Origin: RH-AL1 sp965277355
GTDB taxonomy: Bacteria; Pseudomonadota; Alphaproteobacteria; Rhizobiales; Beijerinckiaceae
NCBI GenBank assembly: GCA_965277355.1
Contig: CBDICN010000002.1
Location: 1,240,001-1,304,000, forward strand
Direction of reading: 5' to 3'
DNA length: 64,000 bases
This document shows, one piece after another, positions 9,052 to 17,947 of the stretch (position 1 is its first letter; each line of letters opens with the position of its first letter). The notes beneath the pieces were generated by a model. It saw only the letters and a list, made by a program, of their open reading frames with translations. It was not told where the DNA came from and ran no database searches. The translations under genes and the position numbers were made by a program.

Positions 9052-9507
9052 ATGCTCGCGCGTCGCCTTCGTCTCACCATCTTCATCGCCGCCGCCGCGC
9101 TCCTCGCGCTGACCTCGGCCGCAGCGCAGGCGCGGCCGCTGACTCCGGCGGAAACGCGCGACTCGCCCTATTCCGGGCTGGTGCGCGCCTGCCAGGATCC
9201 GATGGCGACCGGCTACATCCAGGGCGCCTTCGCCGGCCGCGAGGCGGAATACTGGCATTCCGGGCTCTCGATCCTCGGGTTCGACGATATCCGCGAGATC
9301 GGCTTCCGCTCCAACGGGCTCGACTACATCCCGCGACGCTACTGCACCGCGCGCGTCATCATGAACGACAACAAGGTGCGCCTGGTGAGCTATTCCATCG
9401 AGGAAGGCGGCGGCAGCATCGGCTTCACCGACAACGTCGTGTGGTGCATCAACGGGCTCGACCGCCTCGACGCCTTCTCGCCAGCCTGCAAGATGGCACG
9501 TCCCTGA
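9052..9507 (+). CDS. Secreted hypothetical protein
   Basis: A 151-residue exported protein with a signal peptide of about 27 residues (LTIFIAAAALLALTSAAAQA) and a mature domain with a few cysteines, including the pair in YCTARV and WCINGLDRLD. No family is recognised. The ATG at 9052 is preferred over a TTG at 9040. Its stop codon overlaps the start of the RNase T2 gene (TGATG), which implies translational coupling, so it may act with that enzyme or simply share its export route. Confidence 0.65.
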   Translation: MLARRLRLTIFIAAAALLALTSAAAQARPLTPAETRDSPYSGLVRACQDPMATGYIQGAFAGREAEYWHSGLSILGFDDIREIGFRSNGLDYIPRRYCTARVIMNDNKVRLVSYSIEEGGGSIGFTDNVVWCINGLDRLDAFSPACKMARP

Positions 9508-10268
9508 TGAAGCTTCTGACGTCGCGGGGCCTGGCGCCGCGGGGGCTGGCTTTGGCAATGCTGTTCTCGGCGGCATCGGTCGCGAGCGCGGAGTGCATCC
9601 TCGACCATTGCGCCGACCAGCGGCCGGCCCGCGGCGCCAACGCAGACTCCGGCGGCTCGGGCTTTCGCCGCAACGGCTCCGGCCCAAGGGGTGCCAGCGT
9701 GCCGGGTCAGTTCGACTTCTACGTTCTCTCGCTCAGCTGGGTCCCGGGCTTCTGCTCAACGGGCGGGGACGACAAGGGCCGTGCGGAGTGCCGACGCGGC
9801 GCCGGTCAAGGATTCGCCGTGCACGGGCTGTGGCCGCAGTACGATCGCGGCTATCCGTCGGATTGCCGTGGCGGCCGCCCGTCGCAAGCGGCGCTCGCGA
9901 TCACCGACGGCGTCTACCCCGACGAAGGGCTCGCCCGCTACGAGTGGCGCAAGCACGGCACCTGCTCGGGCCTCTCGCCCCTCGCTTATTTCACCGCCGC
10001 CGGAGCCGCGCGCGACGCCGTGACGATCCCGCCCTCGCTGAAGGACCCGCACCAGGGTCAGACCACGGCGCCGCTCGACGTCGAGCGCGCTTTCACCGCT
10101 GCCAACCCGCGCCTGCGCCCGGGCATGCTGGCGGCGATCTGCCAGCGCGGCACGCTCGACGAGGTGCGCCTCTGCTTCACGAAGGATCTGCGCTCCTTTC
10201 AGGCCTGCCCAGAAGTCGTGCGCGAGCGCTGCCGCAACCAGAGCCTCTCGATCCCGCCGGTGCGCTGA
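9507..10268 (+). CDS. Ribonuclease T2 family protein, secreted
   Basis: Secreted or periplasmic endoribonuclease that cleaves RNA through a 2',3'-cyclic intermediate. The signal peptide covers about 1-28. Both conserved active-site segments are intact: CAS-I HGLWPQY with His106, and CAS-II EWRKHGTC with Glu146 and His150. Multiple cysteines fit the disulfide-rich fold. The 253-residue length is usual. A Gly/Arg/Ser-rich stretch (40-65) separates the signal peptide from the domain. The gene overlaps its upstream neighbour by 1 base and the next gene starts 4 bases after its stop. Confidence 0.92.
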   Translation: MKLLTSRGLAPRGLALAMLFSAASVASAECILDHCADQRPARGANADSGGSGFRRNGSGPRGASVPGQFDFYVLSLSWVPGFCSTGGDDKGRAECRRGAGQGFAVHGLWPQYDRGYPSDCRGGRPSQAALAITDGVYPDEGLARYEWRKHGTCSGLSPLAYFTAAGAARDAVTIPPSLKDPHQGQTTAPLDVERAFTAANPRLRPGMLAAICQRGTLDEVRLCFTKDLRSFQACPEVVRERCRNQSLSIPPVR

Positions 10269-10272
10269 GGGC

Positions 10273-11442
10273 TTGGCAGCGGGGGCCGCCGTTTCGCTCA
10301 CCAAGGCCGAGGCCCGGCAGGTCTGGTTGCGGGCGCAAGGCCTCGACCGGCCGGCGCCGTTCGGGAGCGGTTTTGATGCGACCCCGGCGGCGGTGCGGCA
10401 GCTCGGCTACGTGCAGATCGACACGATCGCCGTCATCGAGCGCTGCCACCATCATATCCTGTGGACCCGCATTCCCGATTACCGGCGCGAGCACCTGCAC
10501 CAGGCCCAGAGCCTCGACAAGCGCGTGTTCGAATACTGGACCCACGCCCTGTCCTACGTGCCGAGGGAAGACTGGCGCCTGCACATGCCGGCGATGCGGC
10601 GCCACCGGCTGCAGCCCCAAGGTCGGCTCGGCGCCGTCGCGCCCGAGGATTTGCGCAAGGTCCTGAAGCGCATCCGCGACGACGGCCCGCTGACGATCCG
10701 CGACATCGACGACGACGTCCTCGTCGAGAAGGACCATCCCTGGTCGAGCCGAAAACCATCGAAGCGGGCGCTGCAGCTCGCCTTCTACAACGGCGACGTG
10801 ACGATCAGCGCGCGGAGCGGCATGCTGAAGACCTATGAGCTGACGGGCCGCCATTTCGGCTGGGAAAGCCCGCCGCGTCCGGCGAGCGAGCGACAGGTGG
10901 TAGAGCACCGCCTCGAGCGGGCGCTGCGCGCGCAGGGCCTCGTCAGTCTCGACTCGGTCTGCCACCTCGAGCCGCGGTACAAGCCGGCTGTCCGCGCCGC
11001 CATCGAGGCGCACGTGCGGCGCGGCCGGCTCCTCCCGGTCGCGATCGAGGATGCCGAGCGGGTCGGACACTGGGCGGCCCCGGACACGATCGAGGCGCGG
11101 GCGTCCGCGGCGGCGGCGCCGGTGCATCTGCTCTCGCCCTTCGATCCGCTGGTGATCCAGCGCAGGCGGCTCGCCTTCTTCTTCGGCTACGAGCATCGTT
11201 TCGAGGCCTACCTTCCGCAGGAGAGACGGCGCTTCGGTTACTTCGCGCTGCCGGTACTCGTCGGCGACGCGGTCGTCGCAGCGATCGACCTCAAGGCCGA
11301 CCGCGCGGCGGGCGCGCTGAAGGTTCGTCAATGGACTTGGATCGGAGCACCGGCCGCCGGCCTCAAGGCGAGGATCGAGGCGGCGCTGCACCGCTTCGAG
11401 GCGTTCCAGCTGCACAAAATCGAGGAGACAAGATTGGTTTGA
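10273..11442 (+). CDS. Winged-helix DNA-binding protein, YcaQ/AlkX DNA glycosylase family
   Basis: Member of the HTH_42 (YcaQ/AlkZ) family, DNA glycosylases of bacterial crosslink and bulky-adduct repair. The signature VQIDTI at 47-52 holds the Gln-x-Asp pair (Gln48, Asp50) typical of the YcaQ branch; AlkZ has Gln-x-Gln. Other family blocks are EYWTHALSYVP and LLSPFDPLVIQRRR. The 389-residue length fits. The start is TTG, 4 bases after the RNase T2 stop. The end overlaps rlmJ by 4 bases. Catalytic activity is inferred from the motif. Confidence 0.88.
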   Translation: MAAGAAVSLTKAEARQVWLRAQGLDRPAPFGSGFDATPAAVRQLGYVQIDTIAVIERCHHHILWTRIPDYRREHLHQAQSLDKRVFEYWTHALSYVPREDWRLHMPAMRRHRLQPQGRLGAVAPEDLRKVLKRIRDDGPLTIRDIDDDVLVEKDHPWSSRKPSKRALQLAFYNGDVTISARSGMLKTYELTGRHFGWESPPRPASERQVVEHRLERALRAQGLVSLDSVCHLEPRYKPAVRAAIEAHVRRGRLLPVAIEDAERVGHWAAPDTIEARASAAAAPVHLLSPFDPLVIQRRRLAFFFGYEHRFEAYLPQERRRFGYFALPVLVGDAVVAAIDLKADRAAGALKVRQWTWIGAPAAGLKARIEAALHRFEAFQLHKIEETRLV

Positions 11443-12293
11443 ACTACAATCATGACTACCATGCCGGCAATTTTGCCGATGTGCTCAAGCACGTCGTGCT
11501 CACGCGCATCCTCGAGTACCTCAAGCGCAAGCCGGCACCGTTCCGGGTGATCGACACGCATGCCGGCAGCGGGGCTTACGATCTTGGCGAAGGGGCGCCC
11601 GGGCGCGCCGGCGAGTGGCGCGACGGCATCGGGCGACTCGATCGTGGCGCGCTCGACCCGGAGGCCCGCGCCCTCCTTGCGCCGTACCACGATCTCGCGG
11701 CGGGCGCGGCGCGGGGCGAGGCACCCTACCCAGGGTCTCCGGTGATCGCGCTGGCGCTGACTCGGCCGTTCGACCGGATGATCTTCTGCGAACTCCACTC
11801 CCGCGCGCTCGCCGCGCTCAAGACCCGCGTCGGCCGCGACAGGCGGGCGAAGGTCATCGCGCTCGACGGCTACATCGGGATGAACGCCTTCATCCCGCCG
11901 CTGGAGCGGCGCGGCCTGGTGCTGATTGATCCGCCGTTCGAGAGGTCGGACGAATTCGAGCGGCTCACGACGGCGCTGATCGCGGCGCATGGCAAGTGGC
12001 GCGACGGCACCCTGATGGCCTGGTACCCGATCAAGGACCGGCGCGGCGTCGAGCAGCTGACGGCGGCGCTGGTCGCGGCGAGGATCGAGGCGCTGCGCCT
12101 CGAGTTCAGGGCCGAGCCGGCCCGCGCCGACGGGCGGCTCGGCGCCTGCGGGCTGATCATCGTCAACCCGCCCTACGTGCTTGAGACGGAGATGGCTTGT
12201 GTTCTGCCGCAGCTTGCCCGACAGCTTGCCGCGACCGGCACCTGCCGCATGGATCGGTTCGGCCGCATCGAGCGAGGAGAGAAGCGCCCGTGA
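11439..12293 (+). CDS. rlmJ: 23S rRNA (adenine(2030)-N6)-methyltransferase RlmJ
   Basis: SAM-dependent methyltransferase acting on an adenine of 23S rRNA. It starts with the RlmJ signature NYNHDYHAGNFADVLKH and contains the SAM-binding block DTHAGSGAYDL and the N6-methylase catalytic motif DPPFE. The 284-residue length matches the family. The start is TTG at 11439, 4 bases inside the upstream gene, with GAGGAG about 10 bases before it. Its stop shares a base with the next start (TGATG), so it belongs to a coupled run of genes from 6.8 to 12.9 kb. Confidence 0.92.
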   Translation: MNYNHDYHAGNFADVLKHVVLTRILEYLKRKPAPFRVIDTHAGSGAYDLGEGAPGRAGEWRDGIGRLDRGALDPEARALLAPYHDLAAGAARGEAPYPGSPVIALALTRPFDRMIFCELHSRALAALKTRVGRDRRAKVIALDGYIGMNAFIPPLERRGLVLIDPPFERSDEFERLTTALIAAHGKWRDGTLMAWYPIKDRRGVEQLTAALVAARIEALRLEFRAEPARADGRLGACGLIIVNPPYVLETEMACVLPQLARQLAATGTCRMDRFGRIERGEKRP

Positions 12294-12886
12294 TGATCCT
12301 ACGCAGCGCCGGACCGTCGCCGTTCGGCCGCAAGGTGGAACTCGCCGCCGCGATGCTCGGCCTCGACGGCGAGATCGAGGTGGTGGAGACCGACACCGTC
12401 GATCCCGGCGACACGATCCGGCACCAGAACCCGCTCGGCAAGGTTCCCGCCCTCATCGTCGACGGCGAGGCGCTCTACGACAGCGCGATCATCCTGGAAT
12501 ACCTCGACCACCGGGTCGGCCGCGGCGATCTGATTCCGACCGATGCGACGCGCTTCCGCGTGCTGACCGAGCAGGCGCTCGCCGACGGCCTCATCGAAGC
12601 GGCGATCCTCGAGGTCTACGAGAGCCGTTTCCGCGATGCCGCCAAGCACGAGCCGAAATGGATCGAGCACCAGCGCGGCAAGGTCGCGCGCTCGCTTGCC
12701 GCCTTCGAGCAGCGCCAGCCGCAGGGGCCACGCAGCGTCGCCGACATTTCGCTCGCTTGCGCGCTCGGCTACTTGGACCTGCGCTTCGCAGGCGAATGGA
12801 GAGGGAATCACCCGCGCCTGGTGGCTTGGCTCGACGTCTTCGCCGCCGACGTGCCGGCGTTCGAGTCGACGCGCTTCAAAGGTTAG
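12293..12886 (+). CDS. Glutathione S-transferase family protein
   Basis: A 197-residue protein with an N-terminal thioredoxin-fold domain (SPFGRKVELAAAMLGL, then NPLGKVPAL with the cis-proline near 46, then DSAIILEYLD) and an all-helical C-terminal domain (VADISLACALGYLDLRF). This is the usual GST layout. Residues 8-12 (PSPFG) lack an obvious catalytic Cys/Ser/Tyr beyond Ser9. The substrate cannot be predicted. GAGGAGA lies about 10 bases before the ATG and the start overlaps the rlmJ stop. Confidence 0.88.
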   Translation: MILRSAGPSPFGRKVELAAAMLGLDGEIEVVETDTVDPGDTIRHQNPLGKVPALIVDGEALYDSAIILEYLDHRVGRGDLIPTDATRFRVLTEQALADGLIEAAILEVYESRFRDAAKHEPKWIEHQRGKVARSLAAFEQRQPQGPRSVADISLACALGYLDLRFAGEWRGNHPRLVAWLDVFAADVPAFESTRFKG

Positions 12887-13086
12887 CCGCAGGCCAGTAA
12901 CGGGCGAAGACCGGGGCCAAGAGCGGTGAGAACATGTCGAAATCTTAGCTGGAGCCGGCCTGCACCTGACGCGGCCGTTTCGACCCTGCCGTCTTCACCC
13001 TGCCCCGCGAAACGGGTCGCGCTCCGGACGCCGCCTTGCTAAGAGGGCGCGTTTGCCGGAAGCCCGATCTTGAACGCCCACGCCTC

Positions 13087-14214
13087 ATGAGCACCCCCCC
13101 GCTGCCCTTCGCCGAAGACCGGCGGCGCCAGGATGCGCTCGTCGCGCATCTGGTCGGCGCCGGCTACGCGCGCTGCGAGCCGCCGCTGCTGCAGCCGGCG
13201 GCCGCGTTCTTCGAATCGGGCGAGAACATGCGGGGTCGGCTCTATATGACCAGCGATCTCGTTGGCGCCGAACTGTGCCTGCGGCCGGAATACACGATCC
13301 CGGTGTGCCGGCATTATCTGGCATCCGCCGACTTCGGGCGCCCGGCGGCCTATTCCTACTGCGGTTCGGTGTTCCGGCTGCGCAAGGACGGCCCGGGCGA
13401 GTTCGTCCAGGCCGGAGTCGAGAACCTCGGGCGAACCGATCGCGAGGCGGCGGACGCCGAGATCCTCGCGCTGTCGCTCGAAGCGGGCGGGCTCGCGACC
13501 GGCGCCCGGCTCGACACCATCATCGGCGACGCCGGGCTGTTCTCCGATCTCATCGACGCGCTCGCGATCCCCGCGCAATGGCGACGGCGGATCACCCGCG
13601 GCGTGGCGCAGGGCAAGAGCCTCGGCGCGATCCTCGATGCGCCGCGCAATGGCATCGACCATTCCGGCGTGCTCGCGGCCTTGGGCAATGTCGACAGCAA
13701 GGGCGCGCGCGCGCTCGTCGAGGATTTGCTGTCGATCGCCGGTATTACCTCGGTCGGCGGGCGCACCGCCGCGGAGATCGCCGATCGTTTCCTGGAGCAG
13801 GCGGCGCTCAAGGGCGGCTCCGGCGTCGCCTCGGAGGCTCGCTCGGTCATCGAACGTTTCCTCTCGATCGATACCGAACCGGACGAGGCGGCCACCACGC
13901 TGCGCGGGCTCGCCGAGGACGCCGGGCTCGACATCGTGCCGGCCCTCGACCGCTTCGAGCATCGCCTCGGCTTCATCGCCGCGCGCGGTCTCGCGGTAGC
14001 GGGCCTACGCTTCTCGGCGCGCTTCATCCGCAATCTGGACTATTACAGCGGCTTCGTGTTCGCCGCCCGCGACGCCGCGCGGCCCGATGCGCCCCCGCTC
14101 GTCAGCGGCGGCCGTTACGATCGGCTGCTGACGACGCTCGGCGCCGCGACCGAGGTGCCGGCCGTCGGCGCCGCGCTCTGGGATGATCGCCGCTCCTCGG
14201 GAGAGCGACTATGA
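13087..14214 (+). CDS. hisZ: ATP phosphoribosyltransferase regulatory subunit HisZ
   Basis: HisZ is a paralogue of histidyl-tRNA synthetase that lacks aminoacylation and serves as the regulatory subunit of HisG in the first step of histidine synthesis. The class II synthetase-like core is visible (FESGENMRGRLYMTSDL, RPEYTIPVCRHY, YCGSVFRLRKDGPGEFVQAGVE, GGRYDRLL). At 375 residues it lacks the anticodon-binding domain of true HisRS. The ATG at 13087 fits the family N-terminus; no good ribosome binding site is seen. The stop overlaps hisG by 4 bases (ATGA). Confidence 0.92.
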   Translation: MSTPPLPFAEDRRRQDALVAHLVGAGYARCEPPLLQPAAAFFESGENMRGRLYMTSDLVGAELCLRPEYTIPVCRHYLASADFGRPAAYSYCGSVFRLRKDGPGEFVQAGVENLGRTDREAADAEILALSLEAGGLATGARLDTIIGDAGLFSDLIDALAIPAQWRRRITRGVAQGKSLGAILDAPRNGIDHSGVLAALGNVDSKGARALVEDLLSIAGITSVGGRTAAEIADRFLEQAALKGGSGVASEARSVIERFLSIDTEPDEAATTLRGLAEDAGLDIVPALDRFEHRLGFIAARGLAVAGLRFSARFIRNLDYYSGFVFAARDAARPDAPPLVSGGRYDRLLTTLGAATEVPAVGAALWDDRRSSGERL

Positions 14215-15200
14215 GCGCCAGCCTCCAAGGATCCGACGATAGCCTGGTGATGGCCGTTCCGTCGAAGGGGCGGCTGCAGGAGAACGCCGCCGCCTTCTTC
14301 GCCCGCGCCGGCCTCCAGCTGGTGCGGGGCCGCGGCGCGCGCGACTACCGCGGCACGCTGGACGGCGTCGACGGCGTCGAGATCGCGTTCGTCTCGGCCT
14401 CGGAGATCGTCGGCCTGCTGGCCGCCGGCCACGCCCACATGGGAATCACCGGGGAGGACCTGGTTCGCGAGACCATCGAGGCGGCCGACACCAAGCTGGC
14501 GCTCTTGAGCAAGCTCGGTTTCGGGACCGCCAACGTCGTCGTCGCGGTCCCGCAGGCCTGGATCGACGTGCGCACGATGGCCGATCTGGAGGACGTCGCG
14601 GCGGCCTTCTACACCCGGCGTCACGAGCGGATGCGGGTGGCGACCAAATACGTCAATCTGACTAGGCGGTTCTTCGCGGAAAATCACGTCACCGACTACC
14701 GTATCGTCGAGAGCCTGGGGGCCACCGAGGGCGCGCCGGCGGCCGGCCAGGCGGAACTCATCGTCGACATCGCGACAACCGGCGCGACGCTCGCCGCCAA
14801 CGCGCTGAAGGTCCTCGACGACGGCGTGATCCTGAGATCCGAGGCCAATCTTGTCGCCTCTCTGACGGCGCGCTGGGACGATTGTGCCAAGGAACAGGCT
14901 CGCCAGGTCCTCGCCCGAATCGCGGCGGAAGAGACCGCGCGCCTCACGCGCGACGTGATCGCGCAATTCGCGCAGCGGCGGGAGGGCCTCGCGGAGCAGG
15001 CCGCGGCGGGATTTGGCGCCGGCCTGCGCTCGGAAAACGTCGCCGGCCGCTTGACCTTGACATGCCTCCGCGACAAGGTCGCGCCGCTCGCCGACTGGCT
15101 GATCGCGCAAGGCGCCGAGCACGTGACGGTCGCCGCGATGGAGTACGTCTTCTCGGCGGCGAACCCGCTCTACGAGACGCTCCTCGCGCGGCTGGGGTGA
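14211..15200 (+). CDS. hisG: ATP phosphoribosyltransferase catalytic subunit HisG
   Basis: Condenses ATP with phosphoribosyl pyrophosphate to start histidine synthesis. It begins with AVPSKGRLQENAAAFFARAG and carries the family signature region around ATKYVNLTRRFF and the PRPP-binding loop ELIVDIATTGATLAANAL. At 329 residues it is longer than the classical short form (about 200-230), although HisZ is present; the extra ~100 residues after residue 215 are a mostly helical tail ending in an alpha/beta segment (HVTVAAMEYVF). It is translationally coupled to hisZ. Confidence 0.93.
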   Translation: MSASLQGSDDSLVMAVPSKGRLQENAAAFFARAGLQLVRGRGARDYRGTLDGVDGVEIAFVSASEIVGLLAAGHAHMGITGEDLVRETIEAADTKLALLSKLGFGTANVVVAVPQAWIDVRTMADLEDVAAAFYTRRHERMRVATKYVNLTRRFFAENHVTDYRIVESLGATEGAPAAGQAELIVDIATTGATLAANALKVLDDGVILRSEANLVASLTARWDDCAKEQARQVLARIAAEETARLTRDVIAQFAQRREGLAEQAAAGFGAGLRSENVAGRLTLTCLRDKVAPLADWLIAQGAEHVTVAAMEYVFSAANPLYETLLARLG

Positions 15201-15255
15201 GCGCTGGCGCGCCGTCGCCGCGCCGCATGTTCCGACAGCTGGGGACCGTTCGATT

Positions 15256-16428
15256 TTGGCCTATTCGACGGCTCCCGAGACCGACGCGACGCAACAGACC
15301 CCCACGCGCGGGCCAAGCGGGCGAGCGGACTTTTCCGACAGTGAACGCCGCGAACCCGCTGGCGTGGCGCCGGGGCGCGAGAACCCCGCCGACAAGCTGG
15401 CGGACCAGGTGCTCGACAAGGTCCTACCCGGCAGCGTCCAGAACAAACACGCCGCGCGGCGCAAGATCGGCAAGTATGTCGCCCTCGGCCTGAGTCTCGG
15501 CATCGCGGCTCTCGCAATTTTCGTGCTCACGCAGACCTTGATGGCCATCGACATGGCCAAGCTCCGCCAGGCCATCACCAAGACGAGCTTCGAGCAGATC
15601 GGCCTGGCGCTGATGTTCACCTGCATCTCGTTCCTGGCGCTCACCGGCTACGACGCCTTGGCGCTGCGGCAACTCAAGCTGCGTGTGCCGTACCGCACGA
15701 CGGCGCTGGCCTCGTTCACGAGCTATGCCGTCTCCTTCACGCTGGGTTTCCCGCTGATCACGGCGGGAACGGTGCGCTACTGGATCTACTCGACGAAGGG
15801 CTTGTCGGCCGGCAAGGTCGCGAGCCTGACGGTCATCGCGGGCCTGACGTTCTGGCTCGGCATGGCGCTGGTGATCGGGATCGGCTTCGCGATCCGCCCC
15901 AACGGCATTTCCCACATCGACCATCTCGATCCGTTGGTGAACCGCCTGATCGGCATCGGCGTCATTCTTGCGCTGGCCGGCTATCTCGCCTGGGCGGCGC
16001 GGGGCAAGCGGCGCGCCACCATCAGCGGCTTCACGCTCGAACTGCCGGGCTTCGGGCTGACGCTCGGCCAGATCGGCCTTGGACTGATCGACCTCTGCGC
16101 GGCGGCCGGCGTGCTCTACGCGCTCATCGCGGCGCCACGCCAGATCGACTACATCACCTTCGTCGCCGTTTACGTGTTCGGCTCGCTGATCGGCATCGCC
16201 TCGAACGCGCCTGGCGGCATCGTCGTGTTCGACGCGACCATGCTGAAGATCGTACCGGGGCAGCAGGATGCCTTGTTCGCGGCCCTGCTGCTGTTTCGTA
16301 TCATTTACTACCTCCTGCCGTTCGCAGCCGCCGTCGTGCTGCTCGGCTTCCACGGCGGCTTTCGCCGCTGGAAGGCGATGCGGCAGGCGATGGAGCATCG
16401 CGACGACGAGGCCGAACGCGTCGATTGA
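15256..16428 (+). CDS. Lysylphosphatidylglycerol synthetase-type flippase/UPF0104 membrane protein
   Basis: Integral membrane protein with a hydrophilic N-terminal ~70 residues and about eight hydrophobic segments from residue 75 to 370. The pattern, with LGFPLITAGTVRYWIYSTKGLS, GSLIGIASNAPGGIVVFDATML and the final RIIYYLLPFAAAVVLL, matches the N-terminal flippase domain family of MprF and related YbhN-like proteins. It lacks the MprF catalytic domain, so lipid transport or an unknown envelope role is more likely than lysinylation. The start is TTG at 15256. The gene stands alone downstream of hisG. Confidence 0.8.
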   Translation: MAYSTAPETDATQQTPTRGPSGRADFSDSERREPAGVAPGRENPADKLADQVLDKVLPGSVQNKHAARRKIGKYVALGLSLGIAALAIFVLTQTLMAIDMAKLRQAITKTSFEQIGLALMFTCISFLALTGYDALALRQLKLRVPYRTTALASFTSYAVSFTLGFPLITAGTVRYWIYSTKGLSAGKVASLTVIAGLTFWLGMALVIGIGFAIRPNGISHIDHLDPLVNRLIGIGVILALAGYLAWAARGKRRATISGFTLELPGFGLTLGQIGLGLIDLCAAAGVLYALIAAPRQIDYITFVAVYVFGSLIGIASNAPGGIVVFDATMLKIVPGQQDALFAALLLFRIIYYLLPFAAAVVLLGFHGGFRRWKAMRQAMEHRDDEAERVD

Positions 16429-16548
16429 GACCGCCTGCGCCCGCACGGCGCAAACGACAGAGCCTTCCTCCCCTGGACCCCTGCGACAATGAGACGGTAA
16501 GGTCGGTGACCGCGCCGCCGCGAGAGCGGCCGACAGGAGGAGCCTATC

Positions 16549-16791
16549 ATGCCCGACGAACGCCTCGTCGCCTGCGAGGAGCCCATTCCGGCCGATGTCG
16601 AGGAGGGTGACGTGTACTACTGGTGCGTCTGCGGACGATCGCAGCTCCAGCCGTTCTGCGACGGCTCCCATGCCGGCACGGACCTGCGGCCGCTCGCCTG
16701 GGTCGCGGACCGTACCGGCACGGTGCTGTTCTGCGGCTGCAAGGCCTCCAAGACGGAGCCGATCTGCGACGGCTCTCACGAGACGATCTGA
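16549..16791 (+). CDS. Double CDGSH iron-sulfur domain protein
   Basis: An 80-residue protein with two CDGSH-type [2Fe-2S] motifs: Cys26, Cys28, Cys37 and His41 in the first, Cys62, Cys64, Cys73 and His77 in the second. Each has the mitoNEET ligand pattern of three Cys and one His, which usually gives redox-active, pH-sensitive clusters. The two-motif layout resembles Miner2-type proteins rather than single-motif mitoNEET. No membrane anchor is present, so it is probably cytosolic. An excellent ribosome binding site (AGGAGG) lies 9 bases before the ATG. Confidence 0.92.
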   Translation: MPDERLVACEEPIPADVEEGDVYYWCVCGRSQLQPFCDGSHAGTDLRPLAWVADRTGTVLFCGCKASKTEPICDGSHETI

Positions 16792-17080
16792 ACCGCCCGC
16801 GTCATCGCGGTCGTCGGCGATCGGCCACACCGCGACCTTCGAGGACGTCGTTCGCCGCCGTCGCGACACGTGAAAGTGGCCACTCGGCGATACCACATCG
16901 GCCGGCAAGTGGCCGTTCGCAGATGCCGCGGCGGCCCCCTTTTCGAACGGTCGCGCCGAGCGCGATGTCGTCGCGTTGCCCGTCCACGAGCCATCGCCTC
17001 GTTCCGCGCGAACGGCAAGCTTGGCCGCGGGCGAGGTTTTACACGTTCGCATCACCTGATGACGGCGACACATACGGCAG

Positions 17081-17674
17081 CTATCTTCGAACCGGCGTGA
17101 CACTCGAAGACGGCTCTCGGGCAATCGCACCTGACGAGCTATTCGGCGTCCTCTTCGTCAGGCTCTGGCGCTGCGGCCGAGGCTTCGCCGAGCGATCCGG
17201 CGGCGCGAAGCGCAGCGCCGTCGCCAGCGGATGCCCCTCGTCGGGCTCCTCCGTGAACAGCGCCAGCGCCGACCCGATCAGCGTGTTGGTCTTGCGCAGC
17301 GCCTTGGCGGCCGGCTCGATGGTCTCGCCGAGCGGGATGTCGCGGGCGCGCGCCATCAGCAGTCCGAAGGTGACGGCCTGCGCGTAGCCGTCCGCGAACT
17401 CCTTGTCGGCCTCGGGAAACAGCAGCTTGCCCCAGTCGGCCTTGAGGCTCGTCAGCCGCGGTTTCGACGGCGCGATCGGGCTCCAGTCGTAGAAGGTGGC
17501 GAAAAGGTCGAGCAGCTCGGGGCCGGCTTTAAGCGCCTTTCCGGCCGTCCGCACGTCGCCTTTCATGAAGGCGGAGGCGACCCGCTTGCCGTCGCGCCAC
17601 AGCGCGAAGCCGTTGCCCCGGGCGGCGCTTTTCGAGCCTTCCAAGATGGCCGCGAGCTTGGCATGATCGCGCAT
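17081..17674 (-). pseudogene. Remnant of a type ISP restriction-modification enzyme
   Basis: The 197-codon frame resembles an internal N-terminal stretch of large single-chain type ISP restriction/methyltransferase proteins. Matching segments are GNGFALWRDGKRV, LFATFYDWSPI, and especially EFADGYAQAVTFGLLMARARDI followed by LRKTNTLIGSALALFTEEP. Full-length members have a nuclease domain before this and helicase/methylase domains after it; none is present here. The last ~30 codons are low-complexity and unrelated. The start overlaps the divergent small gene at 17673. I infer a decayed, non-functional relic from a once larger system. Confidence 0.65.
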
Positions 17675-17921
17675 GGCTCAGCTCGAGATGTTCGCGCCTC
17701 CCGCTCAAAAAAAACCCGCGATGCCGACGGCCGACAGCGTGCGCCCGAGGCTCGAGGCCGTGCTTGCGCAATTGCGCGACGGGTCGTCGTCGGCGTGGAC
17801 GCAGGCCGAACGGCGGCGCTGGTACGTCGTGTTCCCGCAGATGTGCGAGTGGCTGCCTGAGAACGAGCGCGCGTTGAAGCGCGCGGAGTTTCTGCGGTTG
17901 TGGGCCGAATGCGGAGTCTAG
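17673..17921 (+). CDS. Small conserved hypothetical protein
   Basis: An 82-residue basic/aromatic protein (MAQLEMFAPPAQKKP start, then WTQAERRRWYVVFPQMCEWLP). Similar short proteins beginning with a LFAPP-like motif and containing a VFPQM..WLP block are common in Rhizobiales, from memory; no function is known. A run of eight A residues (17707-17714) inside the frame is a possible slippage or error site. Its first bases overlap the start of the restriction-enzyme relic on the other strand. Confidence 0.6.
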   Translation: MAQLEMFAPPAQKKPAMPTADSVRPRLEAVLAQLRDGSSSAWTQAERRRWYVVFPQMCEWLPENERALKRAEFLRLWAECGV

Positions 17922-17922
17922 A

Positions 17923-17947
17923 GCAACGTCCGCTGTTGCGGACTTGC
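17923..17947 (+). terminator. Hairpin after the small hypothetical gene
   Basis: Inverted repeat GTCCGC/GCGGAC (17928-17933 and 17938-17943) with loop TGTT, extended by GCAA/TTGC across one bulged base. It begins 2 bases after the stop of the gene ending at 17921. No U-run follows, so it may be a transcript-end stabiliser rather than a complete intrinsic terminator. Confidence 0.35.
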
